From positions 1-64,000 of the forward strand of contig NZ_JAJSEC010000003.1 in the NCBI RefSeq assembly GCF_021272185.1: a stretch of 64,000 nt of DNA. Direction: 5' to 3'. Of the stretch, positions 17,026-25,942 are shown piece after piece. Made by a program: the position numbers and the translations under genes. The notes under the pieces are model-generated. The model was given only the letters and a program-made list of their open reading frames with translations, did no database searches and had not been told where the DNA came from. Each line of letters starts with the position of its first letter. The first letter of the stretch is position 1. The DNA is from Roseivivax sp. GX 12232 (GTDB lineage: Bacteria > Pseudomonadota > Alphaproteobacteria > Rhodobacterales > Rhodobacteraceae).

Positions 17026-20010
17026 ATGAAAGATACCGTTACAGAGCGATTTGTCGGCCGCTCGGTCGCACGCGTCGAGGATCCGGCACTCCTGTCGGGG
17101 CACGGGCGTTACATAGACGATTTGCCGGTGTCACCCGGAACGCTGGCGTTGGCCTTCGTGCGGTCGCCGCACGGCCATGCCGAAATCCGGTCGGTCGAAA
17201 CCGCCGAGGCGGCCCGCGCGCCCGGCGTCGTAGCTATCATAACAGGAAAAGACTTCGCCGCGCGCACCCGGTCGATGACGGTGGGCGTGAAGGCCGATGT
17301 CGAATGCTGGCCGATGGCTGTCGACCGCGTGCGCTATGTCGGCGAACCGGTGGTCATGGTCGTGGCAACCGACCGCTACCTGGCCGAGGATGCCGCGGAT
17401 CTGGTCGCGGTCGACTATGCCCCGCTCGGCGCGGTGGTCGATCCCGTCGCGGCGCTCTCGGACGATGCGCCGGTGCTGCATCCAAGCCTCGGCGGCAACC
17501 TCATCAACGAACGGCGCTTCCGCTACGGCGATCCCGAGGCGGCGTTCGAGGCCGCCCCGCACCGGATCGGCATCGACATCACCTATCCGCGCAGCGCCTG
17601 CACCCCCATCGAAACCTACGGAGTGATCGCCAGCTACGATCCGGGCGAGGATGCCTATGACGTCACCGCAAATTTCCAGGGCCCTTTCTCGATCCACGCG
17701 GTGGTGGCCAGGTCGCTGCAAGTGCCGGGCAATCGGCTGCGGTTGCGCACACCGCCCGATTCCGGCGGCTCTTTCGGGATCAAGCAGGGCGTCTTTCCCT
17801 ACATGATCCTTGCCGGCATCGCCGCGCGCATCGCGGGCGCGCCGGTCAAGTGGATCGAGGACCGCCTGGAGCATCTTTCGGCCAGCGTCTCGGCCACCAA
17901 TCGCCAGACCCGGATCGAGGCGGCGGTCGCGACGGATGGCCGGATCACCGCGCTTGACTGGGATCAGATCGAGGATTGCGGCGCCCATCTGCGCGCGCCG
18001 GAGCCTGCCACGCTCTACCGGATGCACGGCAACATGACCGGAGCCTACGACATCCCGAACATGGCGATCCGCAACCGCGTCGTGCTGACCAACAAGACGC
18101 CGACGGGGCTCAATCGCGGCTTCGGCGGGCCGCAGATCTATTTCGCGCTGGAGCGGCTGATGGACACCATCGCGCGGCGACTCGGGCTGGACCGGCTCGA
18201 GGTCATCCGCCGCAATCTCATTCCCGCGGAAGCCTTTCCCTACCGCACGACCAGCGGCGCCCTCTACGACTCGGGCGACTACGCCAAGGTGCTGGATCGC
18301 GCGGTCGCCGAAGGCGGGCTGGACGCTCTTTACGCCCGCCGCAACAAGGCCCGCGCCGCAGGCCGGCGCTATGGCATCGGCTTCGCATGCGTGGTGGAGC
18401 CCTCGGTGTCGAACATGGGCTACATCACCACCGTCCTGACGCCTGAGGAGCGCGCCAAGGCCGGGCCGAAGAACGGTGCGCAGGCCACGGCGACCATCTC
18501 CATCGACCCGCTCGGCTCGGTTACGGTCAAGGTTGCCTCCGTCCCGCAGGGCCAAGGCCACCGGACAGTGCTGGCGCAGGTCGTGGCCGACAAGTTCGGC
18601 CTGCCGATGGACGCGGTGCGTGTTCTGGCCGATGTGGACACGATGCGCGATGCCTGGTCCATCGCCTCGGGAAATTACGCCTCGCGCTTTGCCCCCGCCG
18701 TCGCCGGTGCCACCGAGATCGCGGCCGAGCGATTGCGCGACAAGCTGGCAAAGGTCGCGGCCACGCAGCTGAATATCCCGCCGGACGACGTGATCTTCGA
18801 GGCGGGCCGCATCGGTGCCGCAGGCAATCCCGACAATAACCTGTCCTTCGCACGGGTTGCCGCCACGGCCCATTGGTCGCCGGGCACACTGCCCGACGGC
18901 GTGGACCAGACCATGCGCGAGACCGTCTACTGGACCCCGCCCGAGCTGGAGGCACCGACGGCGGACGACGGGGTCAATTCCTCGCTCTGTCACGGGTTCA
19001 TTTTCGATTTCTGCGGGATAGAGATCGACCCCGAGACAGCCGAGCCGAAGATCGACCGCTACGTGACCATGCATGATTGCGGGCGCATCCTGCATCCCGC
19101 CATGGTCGATGGTCAGGTGAGGGGCGGCTTTGCCCAGGCGGTCGGCGCGGCCTTCCTCGAGGAATACGCATACGGGCCCGATGGGTCTTTCCGCTCGGGC
19201 ACGCTTGCCGACTACCTGCTGCCTACGATGGTGGAGGTCCCCGAGCCGGTGATCCTGCATCACGAGACAGTGTCGCCCTTCACACCGCTCGGGGCTAAGG
19301 GCGTGGGCGAAGGCAATTGCATGTCCACGCCGGTGTGTATCGCCAACGCCGTGGCCGACGCGCTGGCCCCCGAAGGTGAGGCACCTGATATCGTCCTGCC
19401 GGTGACCGCGGCCAAGCTCGCGCCGAGTATCTTCGGCGACGAGCCCGCCCCGAAAGACCCAGTGCCGGAGACGAAGGCCGATGCCACGACGGGCGGGCGC
19501 AAGCTCACGGGCGAAGGCCGTGCCATGGTGCAGGCCAGCCGCACTGATGTCTGGAAGATGCTGCTCGATCCCGCGACGCTCGATGCGATCATTCCTGGCT
19601 CGCACGGCGTGCAGAAGGTCGGCGAGACACGCTTTAAGGCGGATGTGACGCTGGGCGTCGGGCCCGTGCGGGGGCGCTACAAGGCCGATATCGACTTGTC
19701 GGACCTCGATCCGCCCAACGCGGTCACCCTCTCGGGGCAGGCCGTAGGCGCGCTCGGTACGGGCGGTGGACAAGGCCGTATCACCCTGACCGACACCGAC
19801 GACGGCACCGAGATCGCCTACCGCTACGAGGCCGAGATCGGCGGCAAGGTCGCCTCAGTCGGCGGACGGCTTCTGGACGGCGCGGCGAAAGTCGTGATCG
19901 GCGAGTTCTTTCGCGCCCTCGCGCGCCATTGCGGCGGCGGCGCGTCCAGCGGTGCCCTGGCTCGCCTGCGGGGTCTTGTTGATCGCGTAATTAAGGGAGG
20001 CCGGTCATGA
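17026..20010 (+). CDS. hmfA: Molybdenum hydroxylase large subunit fused to a CoxG-like domain; probable 2-furoyl-CoA dehydrogenase HmfA
   Basis: A 994-residue protein. Residues 1-800 are the molybdopterin-binding large subunit of the xanthine dehydrogenase family: GHGRYIDDLP, NRGFGGPQIYFALERL, PQGQGHRTVLAQV, and PLGAKGVGEGNC with the catalytic Glu. Residues about 820-975 are an added SRPBCC/CoxG-type domain (ASRTDVWKMLLDPATLDAII, ADVTLGVGPVRGRYKADI), normally a separate maturation protein. GGGAGGAG precedes the ATG. Order and partners (FAD subunit, 2Fe-2S subunit, ligase, crotonase) match hmfABCDE of 2-furoate degradation, where the enzyme hydroxylates furoyl-CoA. Another heteroaromatic acyl-CoA substrate is possible. 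The stop overlaps the next gene by 4 bp. Confidence 0.75.
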   Translation: MKDTVTERFVGRSVARVEDPALLSGHGRYIDDLPVSPGTLALAFVRSPHGHAEIRSVETAEAARAPGVVAIITGKDFAARTRSMTVGVKADVECWPMAVDRVRYVGEPVVMVVATDRYLAEDAADLVAVDYAPLGAVVDPVAALSDDAPVLHPSLGGNLINERRFRYGDPEAAFEAAPHRIGIDITYPRSACTPIETYGVIASYDPGEDAYDVTANFQGPFSIHAVVARSLQVPGNRLRLRTPPDSGGSFGIKQGVFPYMILAGIAARIAGAPVKWIEDRLEHLSASVSATNRQTRIEAAVATDGRITALDWDQIEDCGAHLRAPEPATLYRMHGNMTGAYDIPNMAIRNRVVLTNKTPTGLNRGFGGPQIYFALERLMDTIARRLGLDRLEVIRRNLIPAEAFPYRTTSGALYDSGDYAKVLDRAVAEGGLDALYARRNKARAAGRRYGIGFACVVEPSVSNMGYITTVLTPEERAKAGPKNGAQATATISIDPLGSVTVKVASVPQGQGHRTVLAQVVADKFGLPMDAVRVLADVDTMRDAWSIASGNYASRFAPAVAGATEIAAERLRDKLAKVAATQLNIPPDDVIFEAGRIGAAGNPDNNLSFARVAATAHWSPGTLPDGVDQTMRETVYWTPPELEAPTADDGVNSSLCHGFIFDFCGIEIDPETAEPKIDRYVTMHDCGRILHPAMVDGQVRGGFAQAVGAAFLEEYAYGPDGSFRSGTLADYLLPTMVEVPEPVILHHETVSPFTPLGAKGVGEGNCMSTPVCIANAVADALAPEGEAPDIVLPVTAAKLAPSIFGDEPAPKDPVPETKADATTGGRKLTGEGRAMVQASRTDVWKMLLDPATLDAIIPGSHGVQKVGETRFKADVTLGVGPVRGRYKADIDLSDLDPPNAVTLSGQAVGALGTGGGQGRITLTDTDDGTEIAYRYEAEIGGKVASVGGRLLDGAAKVVIGEFFRALARHCGGGASSGALARLRGLVDRVIKGGRS

Positions 20011-20834
20011 AACCCGCCCCGTTCGATCTCGTAGTGGCCAACGACATGAGTGAGGCGCTGGAGGCGCTGCACCAAGGCGGCCCCGAGGCCCGCGTCATTG
20101 CTGGCGGTCAGTCGCTGGTGCCCATGCTCAACATGCGCCTCGCGCGGCCCACCACGCTTGTCGACATCACCCGCATCCCGGAGCTGTCGCGGATCGAAGC
20201 CAATACCGACCGGATTAACATCGGTGCCGCCGTGCGCCAGAGCACGCTGGAGCGCTGGCCGGACCTGGCAGATCGCCTGCCCTTGGTGCACGCGGCACTG
20301 CCTTGGGTCGCCCATACGCAGCTGCGCAATCGCGGCACGATCTGCGGCTCTGTAGCCCATGCCGATCCCAGCGCCGAGCTGCCGCTGTGCCTGATCGCGC
20401 TCGGCGGCACCGTGACCCTGCGCCGCCGCCGCAAGACGCGTGAGGTTGCGGCACGCGATTTCTTTCAGGGCATGATGTCCACCGACCTCGCCCCCGGCGA
20501 AATGATCGCATCGGTCACCTTCCCGGCCCGGCAGACGGGCACCGGATATTCCTTCCGCGAAGTGGCGCGCCGACACGGCGATTTCGCCATCGTTGCCTGC
20601 GCCGCCATCGCTCGACCTGATGGCACCGCCACGCTGAGCGTGGGCGGCGTCGCCGACACTCCCCGCACGCTCGATCTGCCCGCAGACCCGCAGGGTCTCG
20701 ATGACCGCTTGAATGAATTCGCCTGGCATTTGCAGGCCCGCGACGACCTGCATGCGACCGCCCGCTATCGCCGCGATCTGGTCCGGCAGCTCGGCCGCGC
20801 AACCTTGGAGGAGGCTCTCTCATGCCGCGACTGA
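20007..20834 (+). CDS. hmfB: Molybdenum hydroxylase FAD-binding subunit; probable HmfB
   Basis: A 275-residue CoxM-type FAD subunit that passes electrons from the iron-sulfur subunit. FAD motifs are AGGQSLVPMLNMRLARP (about 32-48) and RGTICGSVAHADPSAELP (about 110-127). The C-terminal CO-dehydrogenase flavoprotein domain is visible as GTATLSVGGVADTPRTLDLP. Its length leaves no room for the extra 4Fe-4S insertion of 4-hydroxybenzoyl-CoA reductase, which argues against that enzyme and for an oxidising dehydrogenase. It overlaps the large subunit gene by 4 bp and the small subunit gene by 13 bp. Confidence 0.8.
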   Translation: MKPAPFDLVVANDMSEALEALHQGGPEARVIAGGQSLVPMLNMRLARPTTLVDITRIPELSRIEANTDRINIGAAVRQSTLERWPDLADRLPLVHAALPWVAHTQLRNRGTICGSVAHADPSAELPLCLIALGGTVTLRRRRKTREVAARDFFQGMMSTDLAPGEMIASVTFPARQTGTGYSFREVARRHGDFAIVACAAIARPDGTATLSVGGVADTPRTLDLPADPQGLDDRLNEFAWHLQARDDLHATARYRRDLVRQLGRATLEEALSCRD

Positions 20835-21328
20835 CCCAAAACGAGACACACCCGGTGCGCTTCACCCTGAATGGACGCCCTGTTTCGGCGCGTGTGCAGC
20901 CACGCATGTTGCTGACGGATGTCCTGCGCCACGAGATCGGCGCGACCGGCACCCATGTGGGCTGCGAGCATGGCGTCTGCGGTGCGTGCACGGTCCAGAT
21001 CGACGGGGAGCCCGTGCGCGCTTGCCTGATGCTCGCCCAACAAGCCGAGGGCTGCGAGGTTCGCACCGTGGAGGGGCTCGCGACAGACGATGCGCTGACC
21101 TCGCTGCAAGAGGCCTTTCGAGAGCATTTTGCGCTGCAATGCGGCTTCTGCACCGCGGGCATCCTGATGACGCTCGACGCGCTGTTTTTGCGCCAACCGG
21201 ACGCGGATGAAGGCGCGATCCGCGAGGCGCTCTCGGGCCATCTGTGCCGTTGCACTGGTTACGCGCCCATCGTTCAGGCGGCGCTGGCCGCCCGGAACCG
21301 CATCAAGGGAGGACCAATCGATGCTTGA
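20822..21328 (+). CDS. hmfC: Molybdenum hydroxylase 2Fe-2S subunit; probable HmfC
   Basis: A 168-residue subunit with two [2Fe-2S] clusters. The N-terminal plant-ferredoxin-type cluster is ligated by GCEHGVCGACTVQIDGEP and the Cys in RACLML; the C-terminal four-helix cluster by CGFCTAGILM and CRCTGYAPI. This is the standard small subunit of xanthine dehydrogenase-family enzymes. It overlaps hmfB by 13 bp and the ligase gene by 8 bp, so all three subunits are made in a coupled way. Confidence 0.85.
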   Translation: MPRLTQNETHPVRFTLNGRPVSARVQPRMLLTDVLRHEIGATGTHVGCEHGVCGACTVQIDGEPVRACLMLAQQAEGCEVRTVEGLATDDALTSLQEAFREHFALQCGFCTAGILMTLDALFLRQPDADEGAIREALSGHLCRCTGYAPIVQAALAARNRIKGGPIDA

Positions 21329-22850
21329 CCTCGGAACCAGCTTTCTCGCGTCCGTGGAACGCGACCCCGTGGCGATTGCCATCGCCGAAGGGGACCAGAC
21401 AATCACTTACGCCGACTGGTATCGCCGGATCAGCGCGCTGGTGGACGGGCTTGGCCAGATCGGCCTGCGGAAAGGCGACACACTCGTAACGGCAATGCAA
21501 AACCGGTGGGAGAATGCTTCGCTGCATTGGGCCTGCCAGCTTGCCGGGATCGTCATTACGCCAGTGAACTGGCGCGTCACCGCCGATGAGCTGGACCACG
21601 CGCTGCGCGACAGCGCGACTCGCGTGCTGGTGCATGACGATGCCGCGTCTGATGCGGTCGCCGGATCGGTGCTCGCGCAGGGCCTGAAAGTCATACCGCT
21701 GGGCGGCGATCAGGGCCTCGCGGCGCTGCTGGCGGGACACGCGCCCGACGCGGTGCCACAAGCAGCGGCCGAGGATCTGTCGGTCATGCTCTACACATCC
21801 GGCACGACCTCGAAACCCAAGGGCGTGCCGCGTCGACACCGGGCCGAGCGCGCCGCCGCCGTCGCCCATGTGGCGCAGAACTTGTACCACCACGGCGAGC
21901 GGACGCTGGGCGTCATGCCGCTTTACCACACCATGGGCATTCGGTCGCTCCTGTCGGCCAGCGTGATCGGCGGTGCCTTCATCTGCCAGCCGCGCTTTGA
22001 CGTTCCAGACGCGTTGGACGCCATCGAGACGTATCGGGTCACGAACCTTTATCTCGTGCCGACGCTCTATCATGACATTGTCCACCACGCCGCGTTCACG
22101 CCGCAGCGGGTCGCAAGCGTGCGCAAGCTGGGCTTTGCCGGCGCGTCGATGACCGATGGCCTGTTGCAGAAACTGGCGGAGGCCTTTCAGCCCGATCTTT
22201 TCGTGAACCATTACGGCTCGTCCGAGATCTACACCTTCTCGATCTGCCAGGACGCTGCGGCCAAGCCCGGATCGGCGGGTCGCGCGGCGATCAATCAGCG
22301 CCTGCGCGTGGTGCCGCTCGGCTCGGCGGATGCCAGCAAGATCTGCGCGCCGGGCGAGGAAGGTGAAATCGTTGCCTCCATGCAGGGCGACGAGGCCTTC
22401 GAGGGTTACTGGAACCGCCCCGAGGCGGACCGCAAGGCGATCCGCGACGGCTGGTATTTCACCGGCGATTGCGGGCATTTCGACGACGACGGCGATCTGT
22501 TCGTGACGGGTCGCGCCGACGATATGATCATCACCGGAGGCGAGAACGTCTCGCCCGTCGAGGTGGAAAGTTGCCTCTCGCTGCACCCGGCCGTGGCCGA
22601 GGTCGCGGTGGTCGGCCTGCCGGATGCGCGCTGGGGCAAGGTCGTAACCGCCTTCGTCAAGCGCGCCGGCGATGTCACCGAAGACGATCTCGACGCCCAT
22701 TGTCGCAGCTCGGACCTGTCCAATTTCCGCCGTCCGCGCCGCTACGTCTTCGTTACCGAAATCCCGAAATCCCCGGTCGGAAAGCTCCTCCGCCGTCTGC
22801 TCGTCGCGGGCGAATACGAGCTCGAGCCTACCGAAACTACACCGGCATGA
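21321..22850 (+). CDS. hmfD: AMP-dependent acyl-CoA ligase; probable 2-furoyl-CoA synthetase HmfD
   Basis: A 509-residue ANL-family ligase that activates a carboxylic acid to its CoA thioester with ATP. The P-loop is LYTSGTTSKPKGVPRRHR, followed by FVNHYGSSEIYTF, YFTGDCGHFDDDGDLFVTGR and the A8 hinge DMIITGGENVSPVEVE. The catalytic C-terminal Lys is in PKSPVGKLLRR. The start was placed at ATG 21321, eight bases inside the end of hmfC and preceded by AAGGGAGGA. Operon context suggests 2-furoate or a similar heteroaromatic acid; benzoate-type ligases are the alternative. Confidence 0.75.
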   Translation: MLDLGTSFLASVERDPVAIAIAEGDQTITYADWYRRISALVDGLGQIGLRKGDTLVTAMQNRWENASLHWACQLAGIVITPVNWRVTADELDHALRDSATRVLVHDDAASDAVAGSVLAQGLKVIPLGGDQGLAALLAGHAPDAVPQAAAEDLSVMLYTSGTTSKPKGVPRRHRAERAAAVAHVAQNLYHHGERTLGVMPLYHTMGIRSLLSASVIGGAFICQPRFDVPDALDAIETYRVTNLYLVPTLYHDIVHHAAFTPQRVASVRKLGFAGASMTDGLLQKLAEAFQPDLFVNHYGSSEIYTFSICQDAAAKPGSAGRAAINQRLRVVPLGSADASKICAPGEEGEIVASMQGDEAFEGYWNRPEADRKAIRDGWYFTGDCGHFDDDGDLFVTGRADDMIITGGENVSPVEVESCLSLHPAVAEVAVVGLPDARWGKVVTAFVKRAGDVTEDDLDAHCRSSDLSNFRRPRRYVFVTEIPKSPVGKLLRRLLVAGEYELEPTETTPA

Positions 22851-22870
22851 ACCCAAGGAAAGACACTGAC

Positions 22871-23692
22871 ATGAAAGACGCTCACATGACCGAAACTCTG
22901 ACCTTTACCGATCCGCGCCTCGCTGAGCTCGACGGCTTCCACGTTCAGCTCGATGCGAGCAACGAACGCGCCGACATCATCCTCGCACGACCGCCCTACA
23001 ACGTCATCTCGATGGGCGCACGCGATCAGCTACGCCTTGTCTTCGAGACTCTCGATGCCGATGACCGCGTGCGCATCATCGTGATCTCGGGCGAGGGCGA
23101 GCACTTCTCGTCGGGTGGCAATATCAAGGGCTTCCTTGAGGCAAGCCCCGAGCATGTCTCGCATTTGGCTTGGAACATCGCCGCGCCTGCGCGCTGCTCC
23201 AAGCCGGTGATCGCGGCCAATCGTGGCTACACGTTCGGCGTGGGCTTCGAGCTGTCGCTGGCCTGTGATTTCCGCATCGTGTCTGAGACCTGTCGTTACG
23301 CGCTGCCCGAACAGAAGCTGGGCCAAATCCCCGGCTCGGGCGGCTCCGCACGGCTGCAAAAGATCGTCGGGGTCACCCGCACCAAAGACATCGTCATGCG
23401 TTCCAAGCGCATCCCGGGTCAACAAGCACTCGACTGGGGGATCGCCACCGAATGCGTGACCGACGGCGATCTCGAGCAGGCGGTGACCGACCTCGTTAAC
23501 GAGCTCCGCGAGTTTTCCCCGATGGCGCAGCGCACTGCGAAGAAGCTGCTGAACGACACCGACGATGCGCTTCTCACCACAGCAATCGAAATGGAAGGGC
23601 TGAACTACAGCCGCCTGAGGCAATCGGAGGATTTCCGGGAGGGCGTCGAGGCCTTTCACGCCAAGCGCAAGCCTGAATTCACCGGCCGCTGA
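22871..23692 (+). CDS. hmfE: Crotonase-family protein; probable 2-oxoglutaroyl-CoA hydrolase HmfE
   Basis: A 273-residue enoyl-CoA hydratase/isomerase fold. The oxyanion-hole segments are HFSSGGNIKGFLE (about 80-92) and GYTFGVGFELSLACDFRI (about 117-134); an ALPEQKLGQIPGSGGSARLQ segment follows. The last residues RKPEFTGR are typical of the family. In hmfABCDE clusters this protein is assigned the late step that releases 2-oxoglutarate from its CoA thioester. ATG 22871 was chosen because AAGGAAAG lies eight bases upstream; ATG 22847, overlapping the hmfD stop, is also possible. Confidence 0.72.
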   Translation: MKDAHMTETLTFTDPRLAELDGFHVQLDASNERADIILARPPYNVISMGARDQLRLVFETLDADDRVRIIVISGEGEHFSSGGNIKGFLEASPEHVSHLAWNIAAPARCSKPVIAANRGYTFGVGFELSLACDFRIVSETCRYALPEQKLGQIPGSGGSARLQKIVGVTRTKDIVMRSKRIPGQQALDWGIATECVTDGDLEQAVTDLVNELREFSPMAQRTAKKLLNDTDDALLTTAIEMEGLNYSRLRQSEDFREGVEAFHAKRKPEFTGR

Positions 23693-23729
23693 GATGGCCA
23701 TGTAACCCCATTCAAGGGAGGAGACCCAG

Positions 23730-24989
23730 ATGGAACAGACAAAACAGACGAATTGGATCGAGAAAGGACCGGGTTTCGGCGCGGGCCTGTCTGGCCTGCG
23801 TGAGGCGCTGGGCATCAAGACGGCGAGCGCGGGATTGGTCGCGGCCATCTTCGGATGCTCGGGACCGGCGCTGATCGTAATCGGCGCGGCCAATAATGGC
23901 GGGCTCTCCGAGGGCCAGACCGTGGCCTGGCTTCTGGCGATCTACGGCCTCGGCGGGCTGATCAGCCTGATCATGGCGCTTTACTACAAGCTTCCGGTAA
24001 CCGGGGCCTATTCGATCCCGGGCGCAGCCCTGGTCGCGGGTGCGCTTGGCACGTTTCCCTTCGAACAGGCGGTCGGAGCATTTCTGATGGCAGGCGCGAT
24101 GGTCTTCGCGCTCGGCATCACCGGGCTTATTGGCAAGGTCATGCGCTGGCTGCCGATGCCCATCGTGATGGCGATGATCGCAGGCGCGCTCATCCGCTTC
24201 GGCATCGGCGCGGTCACCTCGATCGAGAAGCTGCCCATCGTGGTCGGTGCGGCGACTATCGCCTTCTTCTTGTCGATGCGTTTCCTGCGGGCCGTCCCGC
24301 CGGTTCTGACGGCACTGATCGTGGGCCTCGTGGCCGTGACCCTGACCGGAGGCTTCCAGGGAGGCGAAGCGGCAATCAGCTTTGTCGCACCGGAGTTTAC
24401 CGCGCCCGTATTCACTGTTGACGCCTTCTTGGCCATCGCCGTGCCGCTGGCCGTGCTGGTCATCGGGGCCGAGAACGCCCAGGCCATCGGGGTACTCTAC
24501 GCCGAAGGTTATCGTCCGCCGATCAACGCGATGACCGTGATCTCGGGCATCGGCGGCATGCTGGCCGGACTGATCGGCGGCCATAATGCCAATATCGCGG
24601 GGCCGATGACGGCGATCTGTTCGTCCGATCAGGCTGGCGAGAACCCAACGGGGCGCTATGCGGCCACGGTCCTGAATGGCGTGCTGTTCGCGGCCTTCGG
24701 GGTCTTCGCCGGGGTCGCGGTGCCGTTGATCATGGCGCTGCCCGGACCACTGATCGGGGCCGTGGCGGGTCTGGCGATGATTACCGTCCTTCTGAGCGCG
24801 TTCCAATCCGCCTTCGACCGCAATGCGGGCCACCAGATCGGTGCCTTTGTCGCGCTGATTGTGGCGATGTCGAACGTGTCGTTCCTCAGCATCAGCGCGC
24901 CCTTTTGGGCCCTAATCGCAGGTGCCGCGGTGTCAATGCTGAATGAACGGGTGGTCAGATCCAAGCCCGTGGCCACCCCAGCGTCCTGA
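23730..24989 (+). CDS. BenE family (benzoate/H+ symporter-type) transporter
   Basis: A 419-residue integral inner-membrane protein with roughly twelve hydrophobic segments. It matches the BenE family: AGLVAAIFGCSGPALIVIGA, VTGAYSIPGAALVAGAL and GGMLAGLIGGHNANIAGPM. BenE proteins import benzoate with protons, but the family also serves other aromatic acids. It has its own strong Shine-Dalgarno sequence (GGGAGGAG) and is the last gene of the operon, 37 bp after the crotonase gene, so its substrate is probably the acid (2-furoate) activated by the ligase. A strong terminator follows. Confidence 0.85.
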   Translation: MEQTKQTNWIEKGPGFGAGLSGLREALGIKTASAGLVAAIFGCSGPALIVIGAANNGGLSEGQTVAWLLAIYGLGGLISLIMALYYKLPVTGAYSIPGAALVAGALGTFPFEQAVGAFLMAGAMVFALGITGLIGKVMRWLPMPIVMAMIAGALIRFGIGAVTSIEKLPIVVGAATIAFFLSMRFLRAVPPVLTALIVGLVAVTLTGGFQGGEAAISFVAPEFTAPVFTVDAFLAIAVPLAVLVIGAENAQAIGVLYAEGYRPPINAMTVISGIGGMLAGLIGGHNANIAGPMTAICSSDQAGENPTGRYAATVLNGVLFAAFGVFAGVAVPLIMALPGPLIGAVAGLAMITVLLSAFQSAFDRNAGHQIGAFVALIVAMSNVSFLSISAPFWALIAGAAVSMLNERVVRSKPVATPAS

Positions 24990-25020
24990 AGAACAGCGCC
25001 AAGTCGCACAAGTGATCAAA

Positions 25021-25060
25021 TGGGGGGCGCCAGAGCACTGCGCCCCCCACGAGCATTTTT
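25021..25060 (+). terminator. Rho-independent terminator of the catabolic operon
   Basis: TGGGGGGCGC (25021-25030) pairs perfectly with GCGCCCCCCA (25040-25049), followed by CGAGCATTTTT. It lies 31 bp after the transporter stop. Confidence 0.88.
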
Positions 25061-25942
25061 GTGTTGCCGCCGCGGTTCTGTCGAACTGGCGGGACAGCGA
25101 TAGACTTTAGATTTCGATCACTGCGCTGGCGTTCCGACAACGTGGCGCGGTGACGTGTGTCGCCTTGCCGAGTTTGTGGTCTTCCGTTTCCCGAACATGA
25201 TGTCGAACCAATTCAGATTGGGAGGCTGTGGGTTGTTAACTAAATTGATAGAAAAGTGTCGAGAGACTTTTCCGTCGCGCTTTCCGCATTCCAAAACTGG
25301 GTTGCAACCATTTCAGAGTATCTTGATGTTTCTTTGCAGGCACAAAGAATGACCGCTTTTCACCGCCGTTCTTGATGACTTTCAAATCCGCAGCGCAAAT
25401 CGAGCACTCGCGCCGAACGGCAGGAAGGGTCCGCACTGTCGACATTGGTCTCATATGCGGCGAACTTCCGCTTTCCGCCCAGAGCAACCATCCGCAGCAC
25501 CCCTTCAGCATCACCTGAGCTGGCTCCAGAGCTGCCCGGCCGATCGTTCCTTATTCATGCCTGTGCAGAAAGTCAGAGCCGAAATAATAATCGGCGGCTG
25601 CAAGCCCGGCCTGCTCCAGACGGACGCTGCGCTGATGGCCGATGGCGTCTCAAACTTCGATAGCCGCCAACCAAAATCGGCCACATCGGCGAGCCAGATC
25701 ATCCGATATCGCGCAGAGTGCCGACGAAGGCGGACGTCATAGGTGACCTCTACGAAATGATTCTGGACCGAGCTTAGGGGCGATTCTCCAGTTGCATGAG
25801 ATAGGTACCACGGGTCTGAGACCACAAGGCTACAGAGGCCATTCGATACAAGAGGAGAAACGACCGAATCAAACGGCGCTCGAGGGAGAATGTGACAGCC
25901 TATTAAACTTGGGCGCTGCGCTCGAAGCCAAATTCTCCCCAC
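25061..25942. other. Non-coding stretch between convergent operons
   Basis: About 880 bp with lower GC than its surroundings and no credible gene on either strand. It includes a copy of a 20-mer shared with 15570-15589, a 19-bp segment at 25725-25743 that weakly resembles the transposon boxes at 44604-44663, and an 8-bp inverted repeat (GGGAGAAT/ATTCTCCC) near 25890-25936 just past the aspA stop. It may be debris of past insertions. Confidence 0.5.

Noticed and set aside
17131-19773. Long open frame antisense to the molybdenum hydroxylase large subunit
   Set aside because: Its composition (Arg/His/Gly/Asp-rich, no domain) is the usual mirror of a GC-rich gene. The same applies to long antisense frames over hisS, nrdJ, the hydantoinase, matB, the amidase and the ABC ATPase.
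16056-24989. 4-hydroxybenzoyl-CoA reductase or CO dehydrogenase operon
   Set aside because: The FAD subunit is too short for the 4Fe-4S insertion, and the large subunit has the xanthine-dehydrogenase RGFGGPQ segment rather than the CO dehydrogenase active-site loop; the ligase and crotonase partners fit neither.
25725-25743. CGAAGGCGGACGTCATAGG matching the second transposon box at 15 of 19 bases
   Set aside because: It stands alone, points the same way as the right end rather than opposite, and has no neighbouring boxes or TGT terminus.
25511-25942. Minus-strand open frame of 143 codons next to aspA
   Set aside because: No ribosome binding site, no recognisable domain, and composition typical of non-coding DNA.
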